This document shows, piece after piece, positions 38,749-46,930 of a DNA stretch of 64,000 bases (position 1 is the stretch's first letter; every line of letters starts with the position of its first letter). Under the pieces are notes generated by a model, which saw only the letters and a list, made by a program, of their open reading frames with translations, was not told the DNA's origin and searched no databases. The stretch is from Bacillus sp. AFS059628. Lineage in GTDB: Bacteria; Bacillota; Bacilli; Bacillales; Bacillaceae_G. A program made the position numbers and the translations under genes. Where the stretch lies: the NCBI RefSeq assembly GCF_002571225.1, contig NZ_NVEC01000036.1, positions 1-64,000 on the forward strand, written 5' to 3'.

Positions 38749-38804
38749 GTACATTATATCTATTACATGCTCATTGATTTTTTATGTACGTTTGATATAA
38801 TTAT

Positions 38805-38840
38805 TGTAATAGTATTACAGTAATACCTTGTGTATATAAT
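38805..38840 (+). promoter_or_regulatory. Operator-overlapped promoter of the antisense RNA
   Basis: TGTAAT-AGT-ATTACA (38805-38819) is a perfect 15-bp palindrome covering the -35 position of a TATAAT at 38835-38840. Confidence 0.5.
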
Positions 38841-38844
38841 AAAA

Positions 38845-38965
38845 AGAAGAGATGCGCTAACATCTCTTCAAGTAACTGCTACCGCAAGGTGGTCGGTTGC
38901 TTAAACTTATTTTTTGCGTTTAGAACCGCCCTTTCGCTTGCCGGCATTTGGGGCGGTTCTTTTAT
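38845..38965 (+). ncRNA. Candidate antisense RNA (type I antitoxin-like)
   Basis: Starting just after the TATAAT at 38835, the plus strand carries a GAAGAGATG/CATCTCTTC hairpin and ends at a GC-rich terminator (AGAACCGCCC with GGGCGGTTCT, 38922-38960, then TTTTATTT) that lies inside the opposing small gene. The RNA of about 120 bases would cover the 3' end of the toxin message, the layout of RatA/TxpA and SR4/BsrG in B. subtilis. Confidence 0.55.
38846..38873 (-). terminator. Terminator of the small toxin-like gene
   Basis: On the minus strand GAAGAGATG-TTAGCG-CATCTCTTC is followed by TTTTTATT. Confidence 0.75.
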
Positions 38966-39071
38966 TTCGTTTACTGCTAATCTTCTTCGCCAGCTCATTC
39001 GCATAAGCTGTTGCAAATACTGTAAGGAATACCTTAGCAGCGTCATACAATAAATTAAATAAAGAATCCAT
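38907..39071 (-). CDS. Candidate type I toxin, small hydrophobic-basic peptide
   Basis: AAAGGAGGTGACCGA stands before the ATG at 39071; longer frames are not needed. The 54-residue peptide begins MDSLFNLLYDAAKVFLTVFA, forms one hydrophobic or amphipathic helix (about 3-25) and ends in a very basic tail (KRNKRTAPNAGKRKGGSKRK). Peptides of this size with an antisense RNA reading into their 3' end are typical of Bacillus type I toxins acting at the membrane, although the basic tail is longer than usual. A nucleic-acid or membrane target cannot be told apart here. Confidence 0.6.
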   Translation of the reverse strand: MDSLFNLLYDAAKVFLTVFATAYANELAKKISSKRNKRTAPNAGKRKGGSKRKK

Positions 39072-39221
39072 TCGGTCACCTCCTTTCTCTCTAGAATCAG
39101 AGAAAGGATAGCAACCTCCCGCCCTCACAATATACAGTTACATACAGTCTATCACACAATTTTATTAGAGGAAATATCATTGGAATAATCTCAAATTACA
39201 TCGAGCTAAAAATAGAATATA

Positions 39222-39340
39222 GATTTTTTCACTTTTACGATACATTTATGAAACATTCACATGTTACGTTATATAAGTCCTTTTTGGATCATATTCATTC
39301 TGTCAAAAGGCCCTAGTCCCCTCTAGGGTTTTTTACGTTT
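39222..39340 (+). repeat. Intergenic cassette, copy 3 of 3
   Basis: It is a close copy of 16365-16495. Its terminator is the best of the three: CCCTAG-TCCCCT-CTAGGG followed by T6. Cassette 3 and spacer repeat K together fill most of the gap 39072-39748; the remainder shows no gene. Confidence 0.65.
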
Positions 39341-39360
39341 AAATAAAGAAGTGTACTGTA

Positions 39361-39481
39361 TTTCTCAATGCACAACATTACTTAACATGATAAAATAATA
39401 TTTGGATTGGCGTCCAATACATATTGTTAAAATTAAAGTGGTTCAAGTCGGAGGAAGGCACCTTAGGGTGTCTTTTTTTAT
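39361..39481 (+). repeat. Cargo-spacer repeat, full copy (K)
   Basis: It has all parts of copy A, including the TTGGA-TTGGCG-TCCAA hairpin with a changed loop, and the terminator with T7. A TTAACGTACAG motif (reverse strand, near 39537) follows, also found at 40291 and 47391. Confidence 0.75.
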
Positions 39482-39748
39482 GATTTTACACAGATAAAAA
39501 GCCCCTTTAGGGGTAGTACTAACAAAACGCGAATTCTGTACGTTAAGGTTAAATCCCTTGATATAACAATGTTTTCGTTATAAGTATCAAAAACGAACGT
39601 TTATGGGATTATGTTTCCTCAACTAACGTATGCAGCTTAGTTACGAAATAATATAGTATAATCTGGTAATATGTAATTATAAAATTAAAATCCTGTTATA
39701 AGAAAAATAAGAGTATTAATAAATTAAAGATGTAATGGGGGGAACAAT

Positions 39749-40210
39749 ATGAGCCGAAAATCAGAACCTACAAAATTAGATATATTTAAAGTCGATACTC
39801 ATGAGGGTGAGATAGTTGAACGTAATAGTTCAACTATTAGTCCTACTGCCAGTAATAGGTCAATCGGAAAAGAAGTTGCAGCTACAGTAGTAATAGAAAT
39901 TATTAAAGAAGCAGCACCAGTTGTCATAGAAAAGATAAAAGGAAGAATCGATGATGATCGAGATGAAATAAAGAAAATTAGAGAGGATAGAAGGGCAATT
40001 CTGCAAAGGGACTTCAATAACTTAATAAAAAATATTGAAAAAGAAGAAGCTAAGGAAGATTACAATCAAGAAAGAATTGATAAATGGTATGAACGGATAG
40101 ATAAGATAAAACAAGAGCTTAATGATATGGAAGAAAAGGCAGATGGTTTTGCAAAAGGATTGTTAAAATCATTCAAAGGATTTGTATCATCGAGATTAGG
40201 AAGCAAATAA
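39749..40210 (+). CDS. Coiled-coil hypothetical protein
   Basis: The 153-residue protein (GGGGGGAACAAT before the ATG) has a polar start, a hydrophobic helix EVAATVVIEIIKEAAPVVIE (about 42-61) too charged for a firm membrane span, and a long charged coiled coil (DDRDEIKKIREDRRAILQRD and on). The C-terminus KGLLKSFKGFVSSRLGSK is amphipathic. No family is recognised. It is followed by its own terminator. Confidence 0.65.
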   Translation: MSRKSEPTKLDIFKVDTHEGEIVERNSSTISPTASNRSIGKEVAATVVIEIIKEAAPVVIEKIKGRIDDDRDEIKKIREDRRAILQRDFNNLIKNIEKEEAKEDYNQERIDKWYERIDKIKQELNDMEEKADGFAKGLLKSFKGFVSSRLGSK

Positions 40211-40217
40211 ACAGTAT

Positions 40218-40270
40218 AAATAAAAAGGACAGTATATTACTCGTGACAGAGTATTTATACTGTCTTTTTT
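40218..40270. terminator. Bidirectional terminator
   Basis: AAAAAGGACAGTATA pairs with TATACTGTCTTTTT across a long loop (one bulge). Confidence 0.7.
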
Positions 40271-40408
40271 ATTAGAAGTAGATTCTTTAACGTACAGGAA
40301 ATCGACTTTTTAGGTTGAATCTAGCTTAGGGTTAGGGTACAAAATTTCCGAAATGTTGGTTGTACCCCCTTTATAAAGAGGCTTTTTATTATAAATAGAT
40401 TTTATTAA

Positions 40409-40678
40409 TTAATACCATCCTTCAAAATAACCTGTCCATGTGCCATCCGATTCTTGCCATGCGTCTTTCAAGTACCACGTGATACCATATAGTACAGTTT
40501 TGCTCGGTATAGAATTTCTTGAAAAATAACCTGTTAAAGTTATACTTTTCTTATCCGCTGCCATAGTAACCTTTTCCGTCTTTGCGCTGTCAGTATTAGG
40601 TGTTGCAGCCATCGCTCCACCTGCACCAGATAACATGATTCCAGTTGCTAATGCTCCAACTACTAATTTCTTGAACAT
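40409..40678 (-). CDS. Small secreted protein
   Basis: The 89-residue protein has a classical signal peptide (MFKKLVVGALATGIMLSGAG, cleavage likely after AMA-A) and a mature part with KSITLTGYFSRNSIPSKTVL and WYLKDAWQESDGTWTGYFEG WY, rich in aromatic residues and probably beta. AAGGGGGATTTATT precedes the ATG. The signal peptide and 60 bases of leader resemble those of the secreted protein at 53485-53802. Function unknown. Confidence 0.7.
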   Translation of the reverse strand: MFKKLVVGALATGIMLSGAGGAMAATPNTDSAKTEKVTMAADKKSITLTGYFSRNSIPSKTVLYGITWYLKDAWQESDGTWTGYFEGWY

Positions 40679-40904
40679 AATAAATCCCCCTTAAATATTT
40701 TTTATAACTTGCATCTTAAATGTATCACTTTTGTGATTTCTGTAAATATTTTGAATTTGTAGAAATATTTATTTAAATTTTATCAATATTTGTAATGCAT
40801 TTTATCAAATGGAAAATAGAGGGATTTATTGTGGTATGTAATAATGCATGTTCATTTAGAAAAAAATCGTGATAAAATCTAAGCACCTGTTCTATTTTTT
40901 CAGT

Positions 40905-40970
40905 TAAAATGGAAACCTTACTTCTTATTTACCACAACAAGAGAAGACACCTTAGGGTGTCTTTTTTTGT
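40905..40970 (+). repeat. Cargo-spacer repeat, terminator copy (L)
   Basis: AGAAGACACC-TTAG-GGTGTC and T7, preceded by a weak AGTTAAAATGGAAACC. It is the last copy of the series. The gap 40679-41057 holds only this, the promoter of the secreted protein and AT-rich DNA. Confidence 0.6.
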
Positions 40971-41057
40971 ACATAAAAAAACTCACCATCCTACACAAAT
41001 GGCGAGATCCTTATATATTATTTAATATCTTGTTTTCTCTAATGCTTTTCTTCTTAG

Positions 41058-41261
41058 TTAAAAATTTATTTGCATCATAAACCAATAACCAAAAATTATT
41101 ACAGCCAGTCCCATAGCAGCACCTAATAGTATTTGTCCATCAGTATCAGTCCAAAATTCTTTTAAATCTGCTTTTGCCTTTTTCCTATTTTCGCCTGTTG
41201 AAAATAGATAACGAATAGAATATATAACTAGTAAAAAGAATGACGTGATTATATCTATCAT
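41058..41261 (-). CDS. Small membrane protein family, member 4
   Basis: The 67-residue protein is close to member 1: MIDIITSFFLLVIYSIRYLF, STGENRKKAKADLKEFWTDT DGQILL and a second helix AAMGLAVIIFGYWFMM. The GPDG of relatives is DTDG here. GGAGGTACATAAGTA precedes the ATG, as in member 1. Located 3.5 kb from the main cluster, next to a broken member. Confidence 0.75.
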   Translation of the reverse strand: MIDIITSFFLLVIYSIRYLFSTGENRKKAKADLKEFWTDTDGQILLGAAMGLAVIIFGYWFMMQINF

Positions 41262-41327
41262 TACTTATGTACCTCCCTAATGCGTGCTATTAATTTCCTT
41301 ATACGTTTTAAACTAAGATATCTGAAA

Positions 41328-41515
41328 TCATAATGTTAATAAATATATCCCCCCGATTAAAAGTGCCGCAGCAAAGACTAATATTATTATTCCATCAGGA
41401 CTATTAAGAATTTCTTTTATATGTTTTTTGCTATTTGCTTAGTTTCTCCACTTGAAAAGAGATAAACAATGGAATGGAGAATTAGTAAGAAAAACGCCGT
41501 AACTACCTCTATCAT
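41328..41515 (-). pseudogene. Small membrane protein family, frameshifted member 5
   Basis: The frame from 41515 reads MIEVVTAFFLLILHSIVYLF and SSGETKQIAK, then stops; one base later the frame continues IKEILNSPDGIIILVFAAAL and LIGGIYLLTL to a TGA at 41328-41330. The two halves together match the family over their full length, so a single base change broke the gene. Leader GGAGGTACATAAACC is still intact. Confidence 0.75.
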
Positions 41516-41625
41516 GGTTTATGTACCTCCTAATATATATGTACCTTTAATTAACCAATAATTTCCTTATAGGCCCAATACCAGCGTAGCTAAGTTTAGG
41601 GGCAAAGTAGCTTATTTTGTAACAA

Positions 41626-41676
41626 AAATGAAGGATTAATCTTACAAAATTGATTAGTAAGATTAATCCTTCATTT
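41626..41676. repeat. Perfect 20-bp inverted repeat
   Basis: Arms at 41626-41645 and 41657-41676 (AAATGAAGGATTAATCTTAC and its complement) enclose an 11-base loop. There is no strong T-tract. It lies between the cargo island and the bacteriocin locus; the rest of 41516-41886 shows nothing else. Confidence 0.65.
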
Positions 41677-41886
41677 GGACTAAGAAAACTCGTTGTTATC
41701 ATGCATATAGTTGTTTTACCAGAGTAACATGGTCCAGGTAATCTAAAACGTTAACCACTACTATTTTGGAGTATTTTGTATTAATATCACTTTTCGGGGG
41801 ATGGGCAAATATTCTTCTTAATAATTTGAGTCATCATTTATCCAACAAACCAATATAAGCGATCTATATAATAAAATTATTATTTA

Positions 41887-42366
41887 TTAAAAAACATTTG
41901 CTATAACAACAATAGAGTTATGTAATGAGTGAATCAAAAAAACAATCCAAAAAGCAGATATAGTAACTTCAACTTTTTCATTCTTTTTTTGATATAACCA
42001 ATAAGCGTAGTTATATAATACTCCAATTATTGCTGTAGCGACTATATAAGTAATACCCTCTGAATGACTTAATCCGAATATAATTGATGCTATTAAAATG
42101 ATAAGATAATCACGATCTTTAATAAGAGGAATACAACTTAATACCCAAAATAAAAATACCTGAAAAATTACTGTTTCATATACAGGTGCCGCAAATACTC
42201 CTACTAAAATCTGTATAATAGCGGGGTCTTCCTTTATCGGATGTTGTTTTATCGCTGGTAAAAATAAATCTAATGGTATCACAAGTAAAAATGATCCCAA
42301 TACTATAAGTAATACAAACCAAATTATAGGTAAATCAAGCATAAATCTATTCAATTTCGCTAACAT
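41887..42366 (-). CDS. CPBP-family membrane protein, degenerate protease motifs
   Basis: Taking the ATG at 42366 (a TTG at 42393 is possible) gives 159 residues with about five membrane helices. The three CPBP motifs can be found: APVYETVIFQVF in place of EExxxR, IFGLSHS (FxxxH) and LIHSLHNSIV (HxxxN). The first has one glutamate and Gln for Arg, so catalysis is doubtful. CPBP proteins in bacteriocin loci often give self-immunity, and this gene is in the exporter operon, which is the likely role. Confidence 0.7.
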   Translation of the reverse strand: MLAKLNRFMLDLPIIWFVLLIVLGSFLLVIPLDLFLPAIKQHPIKEDPAIIQILVGVFAAPVYETVIFQVFLFWVLSCIPLIKDRDYLIILIASIIFGLSHSEGITYIVATAIIGVLYNYAYWLYQKKNEKVEVTISAFWIVFLIHSLHNSIVVIANVF

Positions 42367-42399
42367 ATAAGTATTCACTCTCGCTTTTATCAAATTCTA

Positions 42400-43713
42400 C
42401 TAATTGGAAGTCAAATCTAATCTTCTCAATATAAATTTCCATATAGGTTCTTCTCCTATCACGACAGAAGCTCTACCTATCATCCCTGTATGCAATTCAT
42501 ATAATTCTTTAGTATCAATTGTCCCCTCTAATTCATATACATAAGTTTTTGAATCTTTATCAAAAATTGGATGTGCTGATAAATATATTACTTTTCCTAT
42601 TTGCTTATCCGTCTTTTTCAACTTAAATGAATACTGGATTCTATCTCCCTTTTTTATCCCTTTTATATCTTGAGCTGACAACAAAATTCTCACCTTTTTT
42701 TCATCTTCTTTTGGAATAATTGATACTACCTCTCGACCCGATTCAATCAAATCACCTTGCTGTATAATAGAAGGGAATTGTACAATACCATCCCTTTTCG
42801 CTTTTATAGTTGTCGTTTCATTTTGGTTGTGTAATCCATCTAAATCTTGTTTTTTTACAAATATTTCTTGTTCTAAAGATTGAATTCGTTGATTAACTGA
42901 GATAATAGCATTCTCTTTATATTGATTTAAATTATCTTTCTTTTGTTCTTGTTTACCTTTCCTAACAATATCAACCTTTTTTCTTTCATTCTCTAAATTT
43001 CCCTTTCTCTGTTCAATTCGCTTTTCAATACTACTTTGTTGAAATTTTAGAGAATCTTCTTTATCATCTAATGATTGTTTTTGTTCTTCTAATAAATTCT
43101 CTCTCTTTCTTTGTTTACCAATAGATTCTATTTCTCTTTGAATATTTTCTTTTTCTGCATTTAATTCTTGTAGAATTTCATCTTGTTCATTTGATAATTT
43201 ACTATTCTCTATTACCTCTATTTCATTTTCTTTTTCATTTTGCAAAGATTGATATCCCTGTTCATAGGTTTTATATTCTTCCCTAATTTTTATATCTACC
43301 TCATTAGAAAAGGAAAATTGATGAGATTGAATACTCTTCTTTAATTGTTCCAACATCCTCTTTTTTTCTTCCAAATATTGTACGGCTTGACCCGTTTGAT
43401 TTTGTCTATTAGTTAACTCTTGATTCTTTAATTGAATCAAAGTATCTCCCTTTTTTACCTCATCTCCAGATTTAACCACAACATTATCTACAATACCTGC
43501 AATTTCAGTTCTAGATACACTTATATCTGTTTTACCCTGTATTATTGCAGTTCCTTTACTAACAACATCAAATTTCCCAATATATGCCCAAATCATAAAA
43601 CCTATTAAACTTAAAAAAAGCAAAGATAATAATAAAGCAATAAACCGAGGTGGTTTTTTTTCTAATAGCTCCACACTATCTGTTAATTGATCAAAAGAAT
43701 AGATTTTACTCAT
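42400..43713 (-). CDS. HlyD-family bacteriocin export accessory protein
   Basis: The 437-residue protein (ATG 43713 with AGGGGTGATCAAT, overlapping the exporter gene by 8 bp) has one N-terminal membrane helix (about 25-48), a lipoyl-like half (GIVDNVVVKSGDEVKKGDTL), a very long coiled coil (about 95-300) and the second half (TIKAKRDGIVQFPSIIQQGD), then a beta domain. This is the membrane-fusion partner of peptidase-containing ABC transporters, giving a stalk for peptide export across the cell envelope. It belongs with the exporter upstream. Confidence 0.9.
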   Translation of the reverse strand: MSKIYSFDQLTDSVELLEKKPPRFIALLLSLLFLSLIGFMIWAYIGKFDVVSKGTAIIQGKTDISVSRTEIAGIVDNVVVKSGDEVKKGDTLIQLKNQELTNRQNQTGQAVQYLEEKKRMLEQLKKSIQSHQFSFSNEVDIKIREEYKTYEQGYQSLQNEKENEIEVIENSKLSNEQDEILQELNAEKENIQREIESIGKQRKRENLLEEQKQSLDDKEDSLKFQQSSIEKRIEQRKGNLENERKKVDIVRKGKQEQKKDNLNQYKENAIISVNQRIQSLEQEIFVKKQDLDGLHNQNETTTIKAKRDGIVQFPSIIQQGDLIESGREVVSIIPKEDEKKVRILLSAQDIKGIKKGDRIQYSFKLKKTDKQIGKVIYLSAHPIFDKDSKTYVYELEGTIDTKELYELHTGMIGRASVVIGEEPIWKFILRRLDLTSN

Positions 43714-45922
43714 ATTGATCACCCCTCATTGCATAAAATTGTTGTTCTATATGCTCTACATGAACTGTTTGATTCTTCCAAAGACGATAATATTCACCTT
43801 TTTTAAATAATAATTCTACATGTGAACCCTCTTCTATAATATTACCCTTTTCCATTACAAAAATTTGATTTGCATGTTCAATTGTACTTAAACGATGAGC
43901 AATCATAATTACTGTTATTCCTTGTAAACCTAATTCTTTTAACATATCTGTAATATGTTTTTCAGTTGTAGAATCTAAATTACTTGTTGCTTCATCTAAA
44001 ATCAATATATCTGGTTTTTTCAATAAGGCTCTCGCAATTGCTAAACGTTGTCTTTGTCCACCTGATAAATTCGAAGCATTTTCCTCCAGAGGGGTTTCAT
44101 AACGCAAAGGTAAATCACTAATAAAATCATGAACACAAGCCTGTTTACATACTTGAATAATTTCTTCTAATGAAACAGAGTTGTTAAGTCCAAATCTTAA
44201 ATTATCATAAATAGATCCACTAAAGAAAAAAGATTCTTGTGATACATACGCAATTCGTTCTCTCAATGCTGTTCGATTTATCTCTTTAATATGATAATCA
44301 TCATAATATATTTCACCTTGTTGCGGTTCATAGTAGGACATTAATAATTTTGAAATTGTTGTTTTACCTGAACCACTTTCCCCTACAAAAGCTACTTGAC
44401 TACCTGGTTCAATAGAAAAACTTATATTATTTAAAACATTCTTACGTGTTCCATAGCGAAATGTAATATTCGAACACTTAATTTTCCCAGATAAATACTT
44501 TGGAAAAACTTTATTATGTTCTTTTTCATCTTTTTCTATATCCAAATCAAATATTTCATTTAATCTTTCCCCTGCAACCAATGCAGATTGCATAGTAGGT
44601 TGAATTCCTATTAAATTTTCAATAGGGTTTAGAAAATATGCCAAAAGTGCATTATATGTAATCAATTCACCTATTGTCATATTACCCTTTAATACTTGCA
44701 TAGCACCCACCCAAAGAATAATTGTACCACCAATCAATTCAATTCCTGTCTTAATAGAACCCTGTAAATTCAATAACATTCCTTTTTTAAATATATATCT
44801 AAGTAAATTAATAAATCGACTTTCTGTTTGATAAAACACTTCTTTTTCAGCGTTATAAGATTTTACAGTTGCAATCCCATTTAAAGACTCTATTAAATAC
44901 GATGTTAACTTTGCATTACTTTCCATTTCCTTACGATTAATACGTTGATATGGTCTATGAAATACAAATATAATTCCTATATAAAATGGAATTAATAATA
45001 ATGTAATTCCAAATAACATTGGACTATGTGCATATAATAAAATTGCACCTAATAAAACCATTACAGTATCAATCATTAATGTAATAGTTACATTTGATAA
45101 AGCATCACGTATTTTACCAGCATCCATAAATCTTGAAATAATTTCACCTACTTTTCTGGTCTCAAAAAAATTCATAGGTAAATTAATTACATGACGATAA
45201 TATTCAAGTACTAATTGAACATCAATCCTTCGACTCAAATATAAAATTAAATGTGTTCTAAAATAAGAAAGTAAAACTTTAAAAATATACAAAACAATAA
45301 CTCCAACAGAAATAATATGAAGTGACTGTATTAACTGATTAACTACAATATCATCTATTAAAAATTTAAAATAAAACGCTCCCAATAATCCAAATAAATT
45401 TAAGAAAATGGATGCTAAAAATATAGGAAAAAGCAAAGACTTTTGTGTTTTTAGTAATACTAAAAAACGTGATAATGTTCCTACATCCTTATTTCCCCTT
45501 TGAAAATTTTGACTAGGAACTAATAATACTAATATTCCAGTCCAAATTTTGCAAAAATCATCTTTCGAATATACCACTAACCCTTCAGCCGGATCAGCTA
45601 CATATATTTTTTGCTTTTTTATTTTATAAACCACTACATAATGAAGTAATCCTCCTGGCATAACAACATGTGCAATTGCTGGTAAAGGAATTTCATTTAA
45701 TGCCTCTGAATCAGTTGCTTTAACACCTTTTACCTCAAAACCTAATTTTTCACCAGATTCAATTAATCCTTGTACATTTGTCCCTTCTAAATCTGTTCCA
45801 GCAATTTCTCTAATTTTTGATATAGCTACAGAAAGACCATAATAACGGGAAACCATTGAAAGACAAGCTGGCCCACAATCTTTTAAATCCTGTTGTTTGA
45901 CACAAATAAATTTTCTTTTCAA
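43706..45922 (-). CDS. Peptidase-containing ABC transporter (C39, bacteriocin export)
   Basis: The 738-residue protein has three domains: an N-terminal C39 peptidase (Cys16 in QDLKDCGPACL, His in GLLHYVVV, Asp in YVADPAEG), a six-helix transmembrane domain (about 160-440) and an ATPase with Walker A GESGSGKTT, signature LSGGQRQRLAIARAL and Walker B ILILDEATSNLD. It cleaves double-glycine leaders and exports the mature peptides across the membrane. Three such precursors lie directly across the divergent promoter region, at 46110, 46400 and 46953. Confidence 0.95.
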   Translation of the reverse strand: MKRKFICVKQQDLKDCGPACLSMVSRYYGLSVAISKIREIAGTDLEGTNVQGLIESGEKLGFEVKGVKATDSEALNEIPLPAIAHVVMPGGLLHYVVVYKIKKQKIYVADPAEGLVVYSKDDFCKIWTGILVLLVPSQNFQRGNKDVGTLSRFLVLLKTQKSLLFPIFLASIFLNLFGLLGAFYFKFLIDDIVVNQLIQSLHIISVGVIVLYIFKVLLSYFRTHLILYLSRRIDVQLVLEYYRHVINLPMNFFETRKVGEIISRFMDAGKIRDALSNVTITLMIDTVMVLLGAILLYAHSPMLFGITLLLIPFYIGIIFVFHRPYQRINRKEMESNAKLTSYLIESLNGIATVKSYNAEKEVFYQTESRFINLLRYIFKKGMLLNLQGSIKTGIELIGGTIILWVGAMQVLKGNMTIGELITYNALLAYFLNPIENLIGIQPTMQSALVAGERLNEIFDLDIEKDEKEHNKVFPKYLSGKIKCSNITFRYGTRKNVLNNISFSIEPGSQVAFVGESGSGKTTISKLLMSYYEPQQGEIYYDDYHIKEINRTALRERIAYVSQESFFFSGSIYDNLRFGLNNSVSLEEIIQVCKQACVHDFISDLPLRYETPLEENASNLSGGQRQRLAIARALLKKPDILILDEATSNLDSTTEKHITDMLKELGLQGITVIMIAHRLSTIEHANQIFVMEKGNIIEEGSHVELLFKKGEYYRLWKNQTVHVEHIEQQFYAMRGDQYE

Positions 45923-45998
45923 GTTATATCCTACTCTCTTATTCCTATATAAAATTTAATAAATAAATTATATAATTATAAAATTTCCAATTTGAAAA

Positions 45999-46016
45999 AT
46001 ATGCAAAATTGCATAT
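45999..46016. promoter_or_regulatory. 18-bp palindrome in the bacteriocin divergent promoter
   Basis: ATATGCAA-AA-TTGCATAT lies between the exporter and the first precursor gene and could bind a regulator of both. A TATAAT at 46037-46042 follows on the plus strand. No regulator gene is nearby. Confidence 0.55.
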
Positions 46017-46109
46017 CAAATTCAATATATTAGGATATATAATTATTATTGTTATTAATTTCAAAAAATTGATGCATTTTTCTACACATTACAATTAGGA
46101 GGAAATATC

Positions 46110-46301
46110 ATGAAACTAAACACAGCAAAATTACAAGAAATGAACAAAGAGGAAATTGAAAAAGTAAATGGTGGAGTAAGTCCTTTTGATATGTATACAA
46201 TTGGATCAGAACTTTGGAAACTTGCTAAGGACTATGGAAAAGGACCAGGTCCATCAATGGAAATGCAATACAAACATGGCATGCCAGGCGGTAAATGGTA
46301 A
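46110..46301 (+). CDS. Bacteriocin precursor 1 (double-glycine leader)
   Basis: The 63-residue peptide begins MKLNTAKLQEMNKEEIEKVN and ends its leader at GG (residues 21-22). The mature part is VSPFDMYTIGSELWKLAKDY then GKGPGPSMEMQYKHGMPGGK W, about 41 residues with no cysteine. AGGAGG precedes the ATG. Its last 20 residues are identical to those of precursor 2. The C39 exporter across the promoter region should process it. No cysteines or modification enzymes are seen, so it is most like an unmodified class II bacteriocin. Confidence 0.88.
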   Translation: MKLNTAKLQEMNKEEIEKVNGGVSPFDMYTIGSELWKLAKDYGKGPGPSMEMQYKHGMPGGKW

Positions 46302-46306
46302 TAATA

Positions 46307-46346
46307 ATTAAAAATATCCCTATCAATTTATATAATTGATAGGGGT
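46307..46346 (+). terminator. Terminator after precursor 1
   Basis: AATATCCCTATCAAT pairs with ATTGATAGGGGTATT (one G-U) and is followed by TTAT. It separates precursor genes 1 and 2. Confidence 0.75.
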
Positions 46347-46399
46347 ATTTTATAAATTAGAACATATAAAAAATCTATATAATAAGGGGAATTTTAATC

Positions 46400-46576
46400 A
46401 TGGAACTAAAAAAAACAAAATTAAAAAATCTTAATAAAAAAGAAATAGAAAAAACTAATGGCGGAGCTATAAATGTTAACAAATGGATACGTGAACAATT
46501 CGAATCATACACAAAAGGACCAGGTCCATCAATGGAAATGCAATATAAACATGGTATGCCAGGCGGTAAATGGTAA
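46400..46576 (+). CDS. Bacteriocin precursor 2 (double-glycine leader)
   Basis: The hand-translated 58-residue peptide has leader MELKKTKLKNLNKKEIEKTN-GG and mature part AINVNKWIREQFESYT followed by KGPGPSMEMQYKHGMPGGKW. The last 20 residues equal those of precursor 1, while the N-terminal half of the mature peptide differs. AAGGGGAATTTTAATC precedes the ATG. Two peptides with one shared and one variable half suggest a pair with a common receptor- or immunity-binding end, or a diversified family. Confidence 0.85.
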   Translation: MELKKTKLKNLNKKEIEKTNGGAINVNKWIREQFESYTKGPGPSMEMQYKHGMPGGKW

Positions 46577-46623
46577 TAATCCCTCCATCAATCATATAAC
46601 TTTAAGAAAAAATACTAATATAT

Positions 46624-46930
46624 GGCCTTTGTGTAGCAATGGAACAGGATAACGCAACAAGCATTAGCGGACATCAGAAATGATAAAAATGCACTTTTTA
46701 TATGAAAATCGTTTAGATTTAGATACATTTTCATTCTTATGAAACAGAAAAGTTCAGTTTTGTAAAAAGATCAAAAGCATATTTTACTGGTAATGTCCTA
46801 TAAGTATCATTAGCGGACATCAAGTTAATAAAAGTAGCTATTTTATGTCCACTAATATACGAAATAACCCTTAAAATGAATGTCCGCTAATACTTATTGC
46901 GTGATTTGGTTCCGTTGCTACACATACCCC
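46624..46930. mobile_element. Tn5401-type miniature element (Tn3-family TIME/MITE)
   Basis: A 307-bp element has imperfect inverted ends of about 45 bp; the right end begins GGGGTATGTGTAGC (complement strand). Copies of ATGTCCRCTAAY, the TnpI-binding sequence described for Tn5401 of B. thuringiensis, occur in both ends and internally (near 46811 and 46845). The 5-bp flanks TATAT (46619-46623 and 46931-46935) are identical, as expected for a Tn3-family target duplication. It carries no transposase gene and separates precursor genes 2 and 3. Confidence 0.85.

Noticed and set aside
14263-40970. Repeats of the cargo region as a CRISPR array
   Set aside because: Copies are 0.5-7 kb apart with genes between, contain terminators, and no cas genes are present.
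16509-40970. GGTTCAAGTCGG in the spacer repeats as a tRNA T-arm
   Set aside because: The flanking bases cannot form the five-pair T-stem, and no acceptor or anticodon stem is found around any copy.
46624-46930. Complete Tn3-family transposon
   Set aside because: The element is 307 bp and has no transposase or resolvase frame; it is a miniature derivative.
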